A DNA stretch of 64,000 nucleotides from an uncultured Allomuricauda sp. (GTDB lineage Bacteria; Bacteroidota; Bacteroidia; Flavobacteriales; Flavobacteriaceae): assembly GCF_937884665.1 (NCBI RefSeq), contig NZ_CAKZYF010000216.1:1-64000 (forward strand), in the 5' to 3' direction. Under the pieces are notes generated by a model. It did not search any database. It was given only the letters and a program-made list of their open reading frames with translations, and was not told where the DNA came from. Shown in pieces: positions 9,088 through 18,965 of this stretch. A program made the position numbers and the translations under genes. Within the stretch, counting starts at the first letter, position 1, and the number at the start of each line of letters is the position of its first letter.

Positions 9088-11520
9088 ATGTTCAAAAATT
9101 ATTTAAAAATCGCATGGCGCAGCCTAAAAAAACAGACCTTTCTAACCCTGCTCAACACCTTGGGGCTGGCCATTGGCATGGCGGGCGCCCTTTTGATCAC
9201 ATTATACATTTACGACGAATTGAGTTTTGACAAGATGTTTGCTGATGCTGAGCGAATCCATCGTATCAATGTGGATGTCAAATTCGGTGGAACGGAAAGC
9301 TTGGTGGCTGAGACCTCTGCGCCTATGGCGAAGGCCTTGGTAGCCGATTTTCCGCAAGTTACCCTGGCAACGCGATTCAATACGTTTGGAGCCACCCTGG
9401 TCAGGCCCAGTGACAAAACACAAAACACCAAAGAAGACTACTCCACTTTTGTCGACAATACGTTCTTTGATATGTTCGGTATCCCTCTGATCGAAGGCGA
9501 TAAAGAAACGGCGCTTGCAGAACCCAATACGTTGGTCATTACGGAAACCACGGCCAGAAAGTATTTTGGGCCTTCGCCTGCAGTGGGACAGACCCTTATT
9601 TTGGACAATAGAAGTACCTACACGGTCTCTGGAGTAATTAAGGACCTACCTAAAAACTCTTTCCTTAGGGACTACAGTCTTTTTTTGTCAATTGAAGGAG
9701 ATGAAGATGCCTCTGTGGATGAGTGGACCAGCCATAATTTTGTCACTTTCATCAAGCTGGCGCCCCATGCCCGAATCGATGATTTTCAAAAACCCTTGCA
9801 GAGCATGCTTGGAAAGTATGTCATTCCCTATGCGCAAAGGTATTTTCCCGGGATTACCGAAGAGGAGTTCATTGCTTCTGGAAATCGCCTTGTTTATAGC
9901 ACAATCCCCTTGACGGACATTCATTTAAACTCTCAAATTGGTGGGGAAATGAGTTCAAACGGTAGTATGCAAAACATTTATATCCTTTCCTTTATCGGTT
10001 TGTTCTTAATTACTCTCGCCAGTGTAAATTTCATGAATCTTTCCACAGCATATTCCTTGAAAAGAAGCAAAGAGGTAGGTATTCGAAAAACCTTGGGTTC
10101 TTCAAAATCGGCACTTTTACGCCAATTTTTGATTGAATCGGGTCTTATTACTTTGATATCGCTCACCTTTGCGCTCGTACTAACTGTTGTATTTCTCCCT
10201 TTTTTCAATGATTTGGCTGGAAAAAACATAGCGATCCCTTTTGCCAATCCCTTGTTCTGGGGTATTCTTTTAGTATCTGCGATTGTTTTGGGACTATTTT
10301 CTGGTTGGTATCCTGCTTTTTTCATGTCGCGTTTTAGGCCAGCGGCTGTACTCAAAGGATCGGGTGAAAAGAATATTGGCGGAGGAAAAATTAGAAATTC
10401 ATTGGTCGTTTTTCAATTTGCCATTTCGGTTTTCCTAATCATCAGTACCGTAATCGTATATCAACAATTGAAGTTTATTCAAGATAAAGACCTCGGGTTT
10501 TCCAAAGACCAGGTTTTGATTATCGAGGATGTTTATGCCACTGGCGACCAAGCCCTGTCGTTTAAAGAACAGATCACCCAATTGGCCCAGGTGAAAAGTG
10601 CCAGCATGTCCAGCTTTTTACCAACACCATCTGTAAGGACCAATACCAGTTTTTTCAAAGAAGGTTCAACCGATGCCGAAGATGCAATACTTATGCAGTT
10701 TTGGAGGGCGGACCATGATTATCTTTCCACATTGGATATAAAATTGGTGGCTGGACGGGATTTTAACCCTCAGTATGCCGCCGATTCCTCTGCAATTATC
10801 CTAAATGAATCTGCCGTTGCCATATTGGGGATAAGCCCTGAAGAATCGCTGGGACTTAGACTGTCCAACGATTTGGGGGAAGAAGATGCTTCTTTTCTGA
10901 ACGTTATTGGAGTCATCCAGGATTTTCATTTCGAAACGCTACGAAAAGATATAGACGCCTTGAGCATTTATATGGGTGTTTCGCGAGGATCTATGGCGGT
11001 GAAACTTGCTGCAGGGGATTTTGCTGCGACGACTTCTGCTATAGAACGTATTTGGAAATCTCTTGCTCCTGGGCAGCCTTTTAATTATCGCTTTATGGAT
11101 GAAGCCTTTAACAGCACCTATGAAGCCGATAAAAACCTCGGAAGGATATTCGTTACATACACTATCCTGTCCAATTTTATTGCCTGTTTGGGCCTATTCG
11201 GGCTGGCCACATTCAATGCGGAAAAGCGCACCAAAGAAATTGGTGTGAGAAAGGTTCTTGGTGCCAGTGTAGGACAAATTACAATGGGGCTTACCACCGA
11301 TTTTTTAAAGTTGGTCGCGATTGCCATTTTGGTTTCCTTTCCTATAGGGTGGTTGATGATGAACAAATGGCTGGAAGACTTTTCCTATCGGATTGAAATA
11401 CATCTCGGTGTTTTCTTGTTTGCCGCATCGCTTGCAATTGTTATCGCGGTGATTACCGTGAGCTATCAGAGTATTAAGGCTGCTATCGCTAACCCGGTGA
11501 AGAGTCTTCGAACAGAATAG
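9088..11520 (+). CDS. ABC transporter permease, FtsX/MacB family (array member 5)
   Basis: An 810-residue paralogue. It starts MFKNYLKIAWRSLKKQ, very like members 2 and 4, and shows KEVGIRKTLG near residue 327, the coupling segment RPAAVLKGSG, then KEIGVRKVLG near residue 715 and the ending NPVKSLRTE. The coupling region has an insertion-like Gly-rich stretch (GSGEKNIGGGK) not seen in the neighbours. The gene is separated by 24 bp upstream and 20 bp downstream from other permeases on the same strand. It is probably assembled as a fused pseudo-dimer (two FtsX domains in one chain) with two copies of the ATPase encoded at 13940. Confidence 0.9.
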   Translation: MFKNYLKIAWRSLKKQTFLTLLNTLGLAIGMAGALLITLYIYDELSFDKMFADAERIHRINVDVKFGGTESLVAETSAPMAKALVADFPQVTLATRFNTFGATLVRPSDKTQNTKEDYSTFVDNTFFDMFGIPLIEGDKETALAEPNTLVITETTARKYFGPSPAVGQTLILDNRSTYTVSGVIKDLPKNSFLRDYSLFLSIEGDEDASVDEWTSHNFVTFIKLAPHARIDDFQKPLQSMLGKYVIPYAQRYFPGITEEEFIASGNRLVYSTIPLTDIHLNSQIGGEMSSNGSMQNIYILSFIGLFLITLASVNFMNLSTAYSLKRSKEVGIRKTLGSSKSALLRQFLIESGLITLISLTFALVLTVVFLPFFNDLAGKNIAIPFANPLFWGILLVSAIVLGLFSGWYPAFFMSRFRPAAVLKGSGEKNIGGGKIRNSLVVFQFAISVFLIISTVIVYQQLKFIQDKDLGFSKDQVLIIEDVYATGDQALSFKEQITQLAQVKSASMSSFLPTPSVRTNTSFFKEGSTDAEDAILMQFWRADHDYLSTLDIKLVAGRDFNPQYAADSSAIILNESAVAILGISPEESLGLRLSNDLGEEDASFLNVIGVIQDFHFETLRKDIDALSIYMGVSRGSMAVKLAAGDFAATTSAIERIWKSLAPGQPFNYRFMDEAFNSTYEADKNLGRIFVTYTILSNFIACLGLFGLATFNAEKRTKEIGVRKVLGASVGQITMGLTTDFLKLVAIAILVSFPIGWLMMNKWLEDFSYRIEIHLGVFLFAASLAIVIAVITVSYQSIKAAIANPVKSLRTE

Positions 11521-11540
11521 ATACCAATAAGTCAAAAAAA

Positions 11541-13916
11541 ATGTTAAAACATCATATCAAACTTTTCTTTCGGAACCTCGCTAGAAACAAGAGTACCTTT
11601 TTTATCAACTTGGTGGGGCTATCCTCTGGCTTGACCTGTGTGCTCTTGGTTTTTTTATGGGTATCCGATGAGTTGAACAAAGACAGATTTCATGTCAACA
11701 AAGAGCGTTTGTACCAAGTCTTCAGAAATGTGCCAAATGGTCAAGGTTCTTTGAACACCTATGGATCAAATTCCAGTCTGATGCTCACATCCTTACAAGA
11801 GGAAGTTCCGGAAGTTGAGAAAGCCGTCGCCGTTTTTGGAATAAATGGAAATGCCATGCTCCAAACGGAAGATAAAAAGCTGGGGAGTACTGGGTTTTTT
11901 GCCAGTGAAGATTACTTCAACCTATTTTCCATACCGCTCCTTTCAGGTGACGCAAATGAAGTTCTGCAAGACATAAACGCCATTGTCATTTCAAAAGAAA
12001 TGGCCAAAACACTGTTTGGGACCAATACGTATCCTATAGGAAAAAACCTTATAATTAAAAGTGGTGTAAACAGTTTTGAGGACCTCTTTACGGTAACGGG
12101 TATTTTTGAAATACCAAAAAACTCCTCTGAAAATTTTGACTTTGTACTTCCCTATAAACGGTTTTTGAAGGATAGAGACCCACAAGACATCCATTGGGGC
12201 AGCAATAGTTCAAGCATGTATGCCCTTCTTGAAGAAGGGGTCAAAATCGATGCTCTCAACTCCAAGATAAAGGACTTTATCAAAAAAAAGGATTCAGAAA
12301 ATCAAGCAAGTGTTTTCTTTGGATTATACACGGACAATTATCTGCAAAATCGTTTCGTGGGCGGAAAACGCTCGGGAGGTCGAATTACGTATGTGATCCT
12401 TCTGTCAATCATTGCTTTCTTTATCCTTTGTATTGCTTGTATCAACTTTATGAACCTTTCTACTGCCAAAGCGTCAAAACGAATAAAGGAAATTGGAGTA
12501 AAAAAAGTCATTGGGGCCAAAAGAAATGCTTTGATCCTGCAGTTTTTAACAGAGTCCGTTTTGCTTGCTTGCTTTTCCCTAACAGTGGCATGTGCTATTG
12601 TTGTTCTAATTTTACCCTGGTTTAGCGATGTTACCGGAAAAGAACTCGAATTTCCCTTGAACTCTGGCTTTATTTTGGTCCTTTTAGGAGTCGCTTTTCT
12701 AACGGGGTTGTTCGCAGGTAGTTATCCTGCTTTGTATCTTACAAAATTTGAAGCTATCAAGGTTTTAAAAGGGAAATTGCCCACTTCCTTCGGAGAATTG
12801 ATAATCCGTAAGGGACTGGTGATATTCCAGTTCAGTATTTCCATTTTGCTGATTGTTGCCGTGAGTATCATCTATTTGCAGTTGGATTTTATTCAATCAA
12901 AAAATCTTGGGTTTGAAAAGGACCAGGTCATAACTTTTGAACGTCAAGATGGATTGGCATATAACATGGAGACCTTTCTTGAAAAAGCAAGAAATATCCC
13001 AGGAGTTGTGAATGCCTCCTACATGCAAGGTAACATGACCAACTTTAGTAACTCTTCATCCAATCATAGATGGCCCGGTCAAAGCGAAGAATCCAAAAAG
13101 TTGACCTTTCGGCATGCCCATGTTGGTCCGAGTTTTATTGAGACCATGGGTATTGAGATTAAAGAAGGGCGATCTTATATCGATGAAATTCCAAACACAA
13201 ATTCCAAAATTGTCTTGAACGAAACGGCTGTAAAACTAATGGGGCTGGAAAACCCTATTGGGACTGTTATTGATATGCGCGGTCCAAATCGGGAAATCAT
13301 AGGGGTGGTCAAGGATTTCAACATTCAATCCTTGTACGAAGAAATTACGCCAATGGCACTGCTCTGCCGAAACGAGTGGATCAGTACATTATTGGTAAAA
13401 ATAAGGAAAGGTGAAGAAAAACGTACCTTAACAGCGCTTTCCAAATTATATGAGGAGTTCAATCCAGGACTTGCTTTCAATTTTCAGTTTTTAGACGCAC
13501 AATATCAGCAACTCTATGTAGCCGAGCAACGCGTTGCCTCCCTATCAAAATATTTTGCCGCACTTGCTATACTAATCTCCTGCTTAGGCCTTTTTGGACT
13601 GGCGGCGTTTACGGCCCAGCTCAGAAAAAAGGAAATCAGTATTAGGAAGGTATTAGGACAAACCGCTGCGCAGGCATTTATCATGTTGTCCGGCGAGTTT
13701 GTAAAACTAGTAGTATTGGCCATGATCGTTACTTTACCCATTGCTTACGCTTTGGCCAATGATTGGCTGTCTGACTTTGCGTATCGTATCCCCTTGCGGA
13801 TATGGTATTTTTTAGGAGCGGGTTTCGTCGCGCTTTTTATTGCCCTGTTTACAGTTGTGGGTCAAGCTGCGATGACAGCAAATAGCAGTCCCGTAAAGGC
13901 CTTGCGACAAGAATAA
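11541..13916 (+). CDS. ABC transporter permease, FtsX/MacB family (array member 6)
   Basis: A 791-residue permease, the most divergent of the array. Its start (MLKHHIKLFFRNLARNK) and ending (SPVKALRQE) differ from the SLRTE type of the others. The two FtsX signature motifs are KEIGVKKVIG near residue 316 and KEISIRKVLG near residue 696, and the coupling segment is EAIKVLKGKL. It sits directly before the ATPase gene with a 23 bp spacer, so it may be the ancestral partner of that ATPase, with the five others arising by duplication and divergence; this evolutionary reading is inference. Confidence 0.9.
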   Translation: MLKHHIKLFFRNLARNKSTFFINLVGLSSGLTCVLLVFLWVSDELNKDRFHVNKERLYQVFRNVPNGQGSLNTYGSNSSLMLTSLQEEVPEVEKAVAVFGINGNAMLQTEDKKLGSTGFFASEDYFNLFSIPLLSGDANEVLQDINAIVISKEMAKTLFGTNTYPIGKNLIIKSGVNSFEDLFTVTGIFEIPKNSSENFDFVLPYKRFLKDRDPQDIHWGSNSSSMYALLEEGVKIDALNSKIKDFIKKKDSENQASVFFGLYTDNYLQNRFVGGKRSGGRITYVILLSIIAFFILCIACINFMNLSTAKASKRIKEIGVKKVIGAKRNALILQFLTESVLLACFSLTVACAIVVLILPWFSDVTGKELEFPLNSGFILVLLGVAFLTGLFAGSYPALYLTKFEAIKVLKGKLPTSFGELIIRKGLVIFQFSISILLIVAVSIIYLQLDFIQSKNLGFEKDQVITFERQDGLAYNMETFLEKARNIPGVVNASYMQGNMTNFSNSSSNHRWPGQSEESKKLTFRHAHVGPSFIETMGIEIKEGRSYIDEIPNTNSKIVLNETAVKLMGLENPIGTVIDMRGPNREIIGVVKDFNIQSLYEEITPMALLCRNEWISTLLVKIRKGEEKRTLTALSKLYEEFNPGLAFNFQFLDAQYQQLYVAEQRVASLSKYFAALAILISCLGLFGLAAFTAQLRKKEISIRKVLGQTAAQAFIMLSGEFVKLVVLAMIVTLPIAYALANDWLSDFAYRIPLRIWYFLGAGFVALFIALFTVVGQAAMTANSSPVKALRQE

Positions 13917-13939
13917 TTCTTAAAACAAAAAACAGTACT

Positions 13940-14602
13940 ATGCTTTTATCTCTTAAAAATATTTTCAAATGGGTCAACTCTGGAGGCCAACGTATTTTTC
14001 TGCTCAAAGACATTAACCTTGAAGTATTGGAAGGTGAATTTATCTCAATAATGGGACCTTCGGGCTCTGGAAAATCGACCTTGCTCAATGTCATCGGCAT
14101 GCTGGATGGTTTTGATGAAGGTGAATACCATTTTTTGGATGAATCTGTCCATACACTCAAAGAAAAACATCGCGCCAACCTTTATAAGGAGTATATCGGT
14201 TTCGTTTTTCAGTCGTACCATTTATTGGACGACCTAACGGTCAAGGAAAACCTAGAAATGCCCTTGCTTTATAAAAAATTCAGTTCCTCGGAACGCAAAG
14301 CCATGGTGGCCGATATGCTTGACCGATTTAATATTGTAGGCAAAAAAGACCTTTTCCCAGCCCAGCTGAGCGGGGGCCAGCAACAACTGGTCGGCATTGC
14401 CAGAGCATTGATTTCCAGCCCAAAGCTAATTTTGGCAGATGAACCTACCGGAAACCTCAACTCAAAACAAGGAGAAGAAATCATGGCGCTTTTTAAGCAG
14501 CTGAATGACGAGGGGGTTACCATTATCCAAGTGACCCATTCCGAAAAAAATGCGGACTACGGTTCCCGTATTATCAATCTTTTGGATGGAAGGATGATTT
14601 AG
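13940..14602 (+). CDS. ABC transporter ATPase, LolD/MacB type
   Basis: A cytoplasmic ATP-binding subunit of 220 residues, the normal length for the LolD/FtsE/MacB-ATPase group. Visible motifs are Walker A GPSGSGKSTLL (about 35-45), the Q-loop region FVFQSYHLLDDL, the signature LSGGQQQLVGIARAL, Walker B LILADEPTGNL and the H-loop VTHSEKN. It is the last gene of the permease array and the only ATPase in it, so it presumably energises all the permeases in turn or as alternative complexes. Its stop codon overlaps by a few bases the end of the convergent amidase gene. No periplasmic adaptor or TolC-like gene is seen downstream; such genes may lie upstream of the window. Confidence 0.92.
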   Translation: MLLSLKNIFKWVNSGGQRIFLLKDINLEVLEGEFISIMGPSGSGKSTLLNVIGMLDGFDEGEYHFLDESVHTLKEKHRANLYKEYIGFVFQSYHLLDDLTVKENLEMPLLYKKFSSSERKAMVADMLDRFNIVGKKDLFPAQLSGGQQQLVGIARALISSPKLILADEPTGNLNSKQGEEIMALFKQLNDEGVTIIQVTHSEKNADYGSRIINLLDGRMI

Positions 14603-16269
14603 TTATATCCTTCCGGGTGTAATTCATCATGGTCGGTGACTTCTTGAAAATACTTGGCCAACAATAATATTTTTCCTTCATCATAAAGATTCCCGACCAA
14701 GGTTAGGCTGGTGGGCAGTTTTTCCTCATCCAGACCCGTAGGTATGGCGATAACAGGATGCCCAGTTAAATTGGTAATTACCAATTGTTTGTTTCCAAAC
14801 GAAGGGGATATCAGTACATCATAATCTTTTATGACCTGGTGCATCTTTTCAATAAGAACCTGTCTATGTCGATTGGCCTGCAAATACTCCACTGCGGGAA
14901 TAAAACGTGATTGTCTTAGCGAGTTTGCCCGTGACTTTTTGTGTTGTTCCACCATGGCATCGACCTCCGCAAATCGTACCAATTCATCAAAAAACGCACC
15001 TGATTCTGATCGTAAGATAATGTCAAATCCGTCGTAGGGTACGTCTTTTGGCAAACGTACCGGCGTCGGTTCAATGCCCATTTTTTTAAACGTGACTATT
15101 GCCTTCAGTAAATTAGCTTTGCCCTTGGTCGTATCCTTTTCAATATCGTCTTTCAAATAGGCTACTTTGAGCGTTTTAACATCTAATGATGGGTTATAGG
15201 AAAAGGGAATTGAAGTGGTTGTTTTATCCTTCTTATCCTTTCCTTGAATAACACTGAACACAATAGCACAATCTTCAGCATTCCTGCACATAGGCCCAAC
15301 CTTGTCCATCGACCACGCTAGGCTCATTACCCCATGTCTACTGACCCGCCCATAGGTAGGTCGTAGGCCCGTTATCCCATTTTTTGAGCTTGGTGAAGTG
15401 ATTGAACCCAAGGTTTCCGTACCTAATGCGAAAGGCACCAACCCAGCTGACGTAGCACTACCAGAACCGGCTGAAGAACCACTGGCCCCTTTCGAAATAT
15501 CCCACGGGTTTTTGGTTTTTCCCCCAAACCAAACATCACCCCGAGCCAAAGCTCCGGAAACCAATTTGGCCACCAAAATTCCACCGGCTTCATCCAAACG
15601 TTCCACTACGGTAGCTGTTTCTTTAATATATTGGTTTTTATAGGGTTCAGAGCCCCATGTGGTGGGATAGTTGTTAACGGACATCAAGTCTTTTACGCCA
15701 TAAGGGATACCATGTAGAATTCCTCGGTATTGGCCTTTTGCAAGTTCGTTGTCCAGTTGTTTCGCCCGATTTACCGCCAGTTCTTCCGTTAGGGTAATGG
15801 TGCATTCCAGTTTGGGGCTGTACTTTTTTAATCGATTCAAATAGAATTGGGTAAGTTCCAAACACGATATTTTCTTGTTTTTTATCAACGAGGCCAACTT
15901 TGGAATAGTGAAGAATGCCAATTCACTTAGGTCGTCGGGCATACGAACATTATCTGGAACCGTCCACGTCACAACAGTGTCGTTGAAAGAGGGAATCTGG
16001 AAGTCTTTAGGTTTGGGATCAAACAAAATAGCTGGAAAAACCTCATCTGCAATGGGATACTTACGCAGGGAATCATATCCTTTTTTATTTCTCTGCAAAT
16101 AATCGTACAGCGTATCTATTTTTTGTTTTGAAAATTCAATTCCTATTAATTTCTGGGATGTTTTGACGTTCTTTTTTGTGAACACTTTTTTTTGCGTTCC
16201 ACACGCTATCAAGAACAGTGATGTCAAGTAAACGGCAAGCTTAAGCTTGGATGCTTTTACGAAGGTCAT
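14599..16269 (-). CDS. amidase-signature lipoprotein
   Basis: A 556-residue amidase-signature-family hydrolase (the GatA/fatty-acid-amide-hydrolase fold). The N-terminus is a lipoprotein signal with lipobox LIAC (Cys 23), so the enzyme is probably membrane-anchored in the periplasm or outer membrane rather than part of the cytosolic GatCAB complex. The Ser-cis-Ser-Lys triad can be placed on Lys 193 in GIPYGVKDL, the Ser-rich loop KGASGSSAGSGSA, and the serine of GTETLGSI. About 60 residues precede the usual amidase core. No gatB or gatC lies nearby. The natural amide substrate is unknown. It is transcribed toward the ABC array, with the two stop codons overlapping. Confidence 0.88.
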   Translation of the reverse strand: MTFVKASKLKLAVYLTSLFLIACGTQKKVFTKKNVKTSQKLIGIEFSKQKIDTLYDYLQRNKKGYDSLRKYPIADEVFPAILFDPKPKDFQIPSFNDTVVTWTVPDNVRMPDDLSELAFFTIPKLASLIKNKKISCLELTQFYLNRLKKYSPKLECTITLTEELAVNRAKQLDNELAKGQYRGILHGIPYGVKDLMSVNNYPTTWGSEPYKNQYIKETATVVERLDEAGGILVAKLVSGALARGDVWFGGKTKNPWDISKGASGSSAGSGSATSAGLVPFALGTETLGSITSPSSKNGITGLRPTYGRVSRHGVMSLAWSMDKVGPMCRNAEDCAIVFSVIQGKDKKDKTTTSIPFSYNPSLDVKTLKVAYLKDDIEKDTTKGKANLLKAIVTFKKMGIEPTPVRLPKDVPYDGFDIILRSESGAFFDELVRFAEVDAMVEQHKKSRANSLRQSRFIPAVEYLQANRHRQVLIEKMHQVIKDYDVLISPSFGNKQLVITNLTGHPVIAIPTGLDEEKLPTSLTLVGNLYDEGKILLLAKYFQEVTDHDELHPEGYN

Positions 16270-16364
16270 AAATGAAGTTTATCTAATGTTGTGCGATGGA
16301 TTGATCGTAGTATGAGATTAGAAACTGAACCCATACTTTATCAAACAATATGAAGATAAGAATA

Positions 16365-17498
16365 TCAAAATTCCTTTTTAAGCGATATCATTCCCGCTAA
16401 ATCCTTTCCTACACTACTTCCCAGGGCTACGCCCATTCCACCCAGCCGTATACCACAAAATACATTGGCCGAAATTGGTTCAAGAATGGGTGTTTTTTGG
16501 TCGCCCACGCCCATGATGCCGCTCCATCGTTGGTGAACTTTCACCGCTTTTTTGGGGACAATCACAGTGGTAAGCAGTTCTTCAAGCTTATTTTGAACCA
16601 ATTCAGTCTCTTCCATTTCAAAGGTTTCCTCACCTTTAAAATCTAAATTGCGGCCACCTCCCAAAAGAATTCGATGGTCTATGTTTCTAAAATAATAGTA
16701 TCCCTCTTCAAGGTGAAAGGTTCCCCTTATCTTCAAATCTGGAATGGTTTCGGTAATCAAAACTTGGGCCCTCGCGGGCTTCACCCTATCATTCTTCATC
16801 AGTTTAGAAGCGAAACCGTTAGTGGCAACAAAAACTTTACTTGATGTGAACCCGAATCCGTTTGCAGCGATATGCACGGTCTTTTCAATATCTTCCAACT
16901 TTTGGACCTCTACTCCATTCAATACCAAAACCCCTTGGGAAACACAGAGCTTTAAAAGGCCATGCATCATTTTTCCTGTGTTAATTTGTCCCTCCAATGT
17001 GTGGTTTATGACACTGTCCTTAACCGTATCAAACCCAAAGCTATTGCTATATTTTTCAAAAACAGGTCTTCCGAAAACAGGTTTGAGCAATTCATTGACA
17101 TAATCCAAGCGGTCTAGACATGCTTTATACCGGTGCGAATCGCTTTCCAAGAAAATTTCATACCCGCCGTACTGTTTATAGTCCAGACCTTGGTCTCCCA
17201 AAAGCTGTCGCAGTAATTGAATTCCATCCCATCGCTTTTTGACCAGTTCCAACACTTGTTCTTCGGAATGTGTCTTTAAATCTGATAAAATCTCCGAAAT
17301 GCTACCAAAGCAAGCAAATCCAGCATTTTTAGAACTTGCGCCTTGCGGAAGTATCCCCCGCTCCAGGACCACAACTTTGCGATTAGGATGTTTTTTCTTC
17401 AAAAAAAATGCGCAGCACAATCCAACAATACCACCACCAACTATGGTAAAGTCAACATTAGAGAACCAGGTTTTATATTCCCAATAGCTGAATTTCAT
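16365..17498 (-). CDS. FAD-dependent oxidoreductase, DAO family
   Basis: A 377-residue flavoprotein of the D-amino-acid oxidase/glycine oxidase fold. A Rossmann dinucleotide-binding motif VGGGIVGLCCAFFL lies about 20 residues from the chosen start, then VVVLERG and the substrate-side motif GASSKNAGFACFG typical of DAO-type enzymes; a C-terminal FAD-contact segment GIRLGGMGVALGSSVG closes the fold. The substrate (amino acid, amine or other) cannot be assigned. The chosen start, MKFSYWEYKTW, avoids an earlier in-frame ATG at 17522, which lies inside the terminator hairpin of accC and so is unlikely to be used. No partner gene is obvious. Confidence 0.87.
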   Translation of the reverse strand: MKFSYWEYKTWFSNVDFTIVGGGIVGLCCAFFLKKKHPNRKVVVLERGILPQGASSKNAGFACFGSISEILSDLKTHSEEQVLELVKKRWDGIQLLRQLLGDQGLDYKQYGGYEIFLESDSHRYKACLDRLDYVNELLKPVFGRPVFEKYSNSFGFDTVKDSVINHTLEGQINTGKMMHGLLKLCVSQGVLVLNGVEVQKLEDIEKTVHIAANGFGFTSSKVFVATNGFASKLMKNDRVKPARAQVLITETIPDLKIRGTFHLEEGYYYFRNIDHRILLGGGRNLDFKGEETFEMEETELVQNKLEELLTTVIVPKKAVKVHQRWSGIMGVGDQKTPILEPISANVFCGIRLGGMGVALGSSVGKDLAGMISLKKEF

Positions 17499-17503
17499 TG
17501 TAT

Positions 17504-17527
17504 AAAAAACCCCGATTTTCATCGGGG
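17504..17527 (-). terminator. rho-independent terminator of the fabH-accB-accC unit
   Basis: Read on the minus strand, a 7-bp stem CCCCGAT / ATCGGGG with a GAAA tetraloop is followed directly by six T. It starts about 7 bp after the accC stop codon. The structure is ideal for intrinsic termination and separates accC from the FAD oxidoreductase gene. Confidence 0.9.
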
Positions 17528-17533
17528 CCTTGT

Positions 17534-18886
17534 TTAGTAATCGTATTTCTCGTCCATTTCAAAATCCTCCATAAACTTAGTGGTATAGTTGCCGGCCAGA
17601 TAATCTGGGTGGTCCATGAGTTGTCTGTGAAATGGTATTGTTGTTTTTACACCTTCAATCACAAACTCGTCCAAAGCGCGTCTCATTTTATTTATGGCTT
17701 CTTCACGTGTTTGTGCTGTAGTAATAAGTTTTGCCACCATGGAATCATAGTTTGGTGGAATAATATACCCGCCATACACGTGCGTGTCCAAACGAACGCC
17801 ATGTCCCCCCGGGGTATGCAGGGTTGTAATTCTACCTGGAGATGGTCTAAAATTGTTATAAGGGTCTTCCGCGTTTATTCGCACCTCGATAGAATGTAAC
17901 TTTGGCACATAGTTCTTTCCGGAAATTGGGACTCCACCAGCGACCAAGATTTGCTCCCGAATCAAATCGTAATCAATCACTTGTTCGGTAATCGGGTGTT
18001 CCACTTGGATACGCGTATTCATTTCCATGAAGTAGAAGTTCCGGTGTTTATCAACCAAAAATTCAACGGTTCCCGCACCCTCATATTTGATATTTTTCGC
18101 TTCTTTTTCGGCGGCAGCTCCCATTTCCTCCCGAAGTTTGTCTGGCATAAAGGGAGAGGGGGTTTCTTCGGTCAACTTTTGGTGTCTGCGCTGTACTGAA
18201 CAATCGCGTTCCGATAAATGGCATGCTTTTCCATACTGATCTCCGACTACTTGAATCTCAATATGCCGAGGTTCCTCAATCAATTTCTCCATGTACATAC
18301 CACCATTTCCAAACGCCGCTGTTGCTTCAATAACCGCACTTTCAAAATTGCTTTCCAATTCATCTTCGCTCCATATCGCCCGCATACCTTTTCCGCCACC
18401 ACCAGCAGTCGCTTTTATCATTACAGGATACCCCATTTCTTTGGCAATTTTTTTGGCGTCGTTGGCATCTTTCAAAAGGCCTTCCGATCCTGGAATCGTT
18501 GGAACTCCTGCTTTTTTCATCGTCTCCTTGGCGGTTGCCTTGTCGCCCATTTTGTCTATCTGGTCTCCGGAGGCGCCAATGAACTTGATTTCATGTTCCG
18601 CACAAATTTTGGAGAACTTTGAATTTTCTGAAAGAAAACCGTACCCCGGATGAATTGCATCCGCATTGGTAATTTCAGCGGCAGCGATGATATTGGGTAT
18701 TTTCAGATAGGATTCACTACTTGGCGCAGGACCGATGCATACCGCTTCATCTGCAAAACGTACGTGCAAACTTTCTTCATCAGCTTTGGAATATACCGCT
18801 ACTGTTTTGATACCCATTTCTTTACAAGTACGTATAACACGAAGGGCGATTTCTCCTCTATTTGCTATTAAAACTTTTTTAAACAT
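17534..18886 (-). CDS. accC: acetyl-CoA carboxylase, biotin carboxylase subunit
   Basis: A 450-residue biotin carboxylase, the usual length. It catalyses ATP-dependent carboxylation of the biotin on BCCP, the first half-reaction of malonyl-CoA formation. It starts with [18 protein letters not shown], has the ATP-grasp glycine loop [13 protein letters not shown], the active-site segment ECSVQ-like [12 protein letters not shown], the [14 protein letters not shown] motif that binds ATP and bicarbonate, and the C-terminal RINAEDP segment. It is the last gene of a fabH-accB-accC run and is followed by a strong terminator. The carboxyltransferase subunits (accA, accD) are not in the window, as is usual. 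Confidence 0.97.
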   Translation of the reverse strand: MFKKVLIANRGEIALRVIRTCKEMGIKTVAVYSKADEESLHVRFADEAVCIGPAPSSESYLKIPNIIAAAEITNADAIHPGYGFLSENSKFSKICAEHEIKFIGASGDQIDKMGDKATAKETMKKAGVPTIPGSEGLLKDANDAKKIAKEMGYPVMIKATAGGGGKGMRAIWSEDELESNFESAVIEATAAFGNGGMYMEKLIEEPRHIEIQVVGDQYGKACHLSERDCSVQRRHQKLTEETPSPFMPDKLREEMGAAAEKEAKNIKYEGAGTVEFLVDKHRNFYFMEMNTRIQVEHPITEQVIDYDLIREQILVAGGVPISGKNYVPKLHSIEVRINAEDPYNNFRPSPGRITTLHTPGGHGVRLDTHVYGGYIIPPNYDSMVAKLITTAQTREEAINKMRRALDEFVIEGVKTTIPFHRQLMDHPDYLAGNYTTKFMEDFEMDEKYDY

Positions 18887-18965
18887 ACTACCTTAAGATT
18901 TCAAGCCTCAATTTCCAGGTTTTCCACAATGCTATTGAATCCTGGAGCTTGGGTATTTTGATGAT

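Noticed and set aside
1752..13916. Tandem permeases as an assembly duplication
   Set aside because: The copies differ clearly in length, periplasmic sequence, spacers and motif details, so they are true diverged paralogues.
17499..17522. Earlier in-frame ATG for the FAD oxidoreductase (adds eight residues)
   Set aside because: It lies inside the accC terminator hairpin; the next ATG gives the conserved-looking N-terminus MKFSYWEYKTW.
18829..18835. TACGTAT half-site inside accC
   Set aside because: It is a single half-site in coding sequence with no inverted partner at 2-base spacing; expected by chance.
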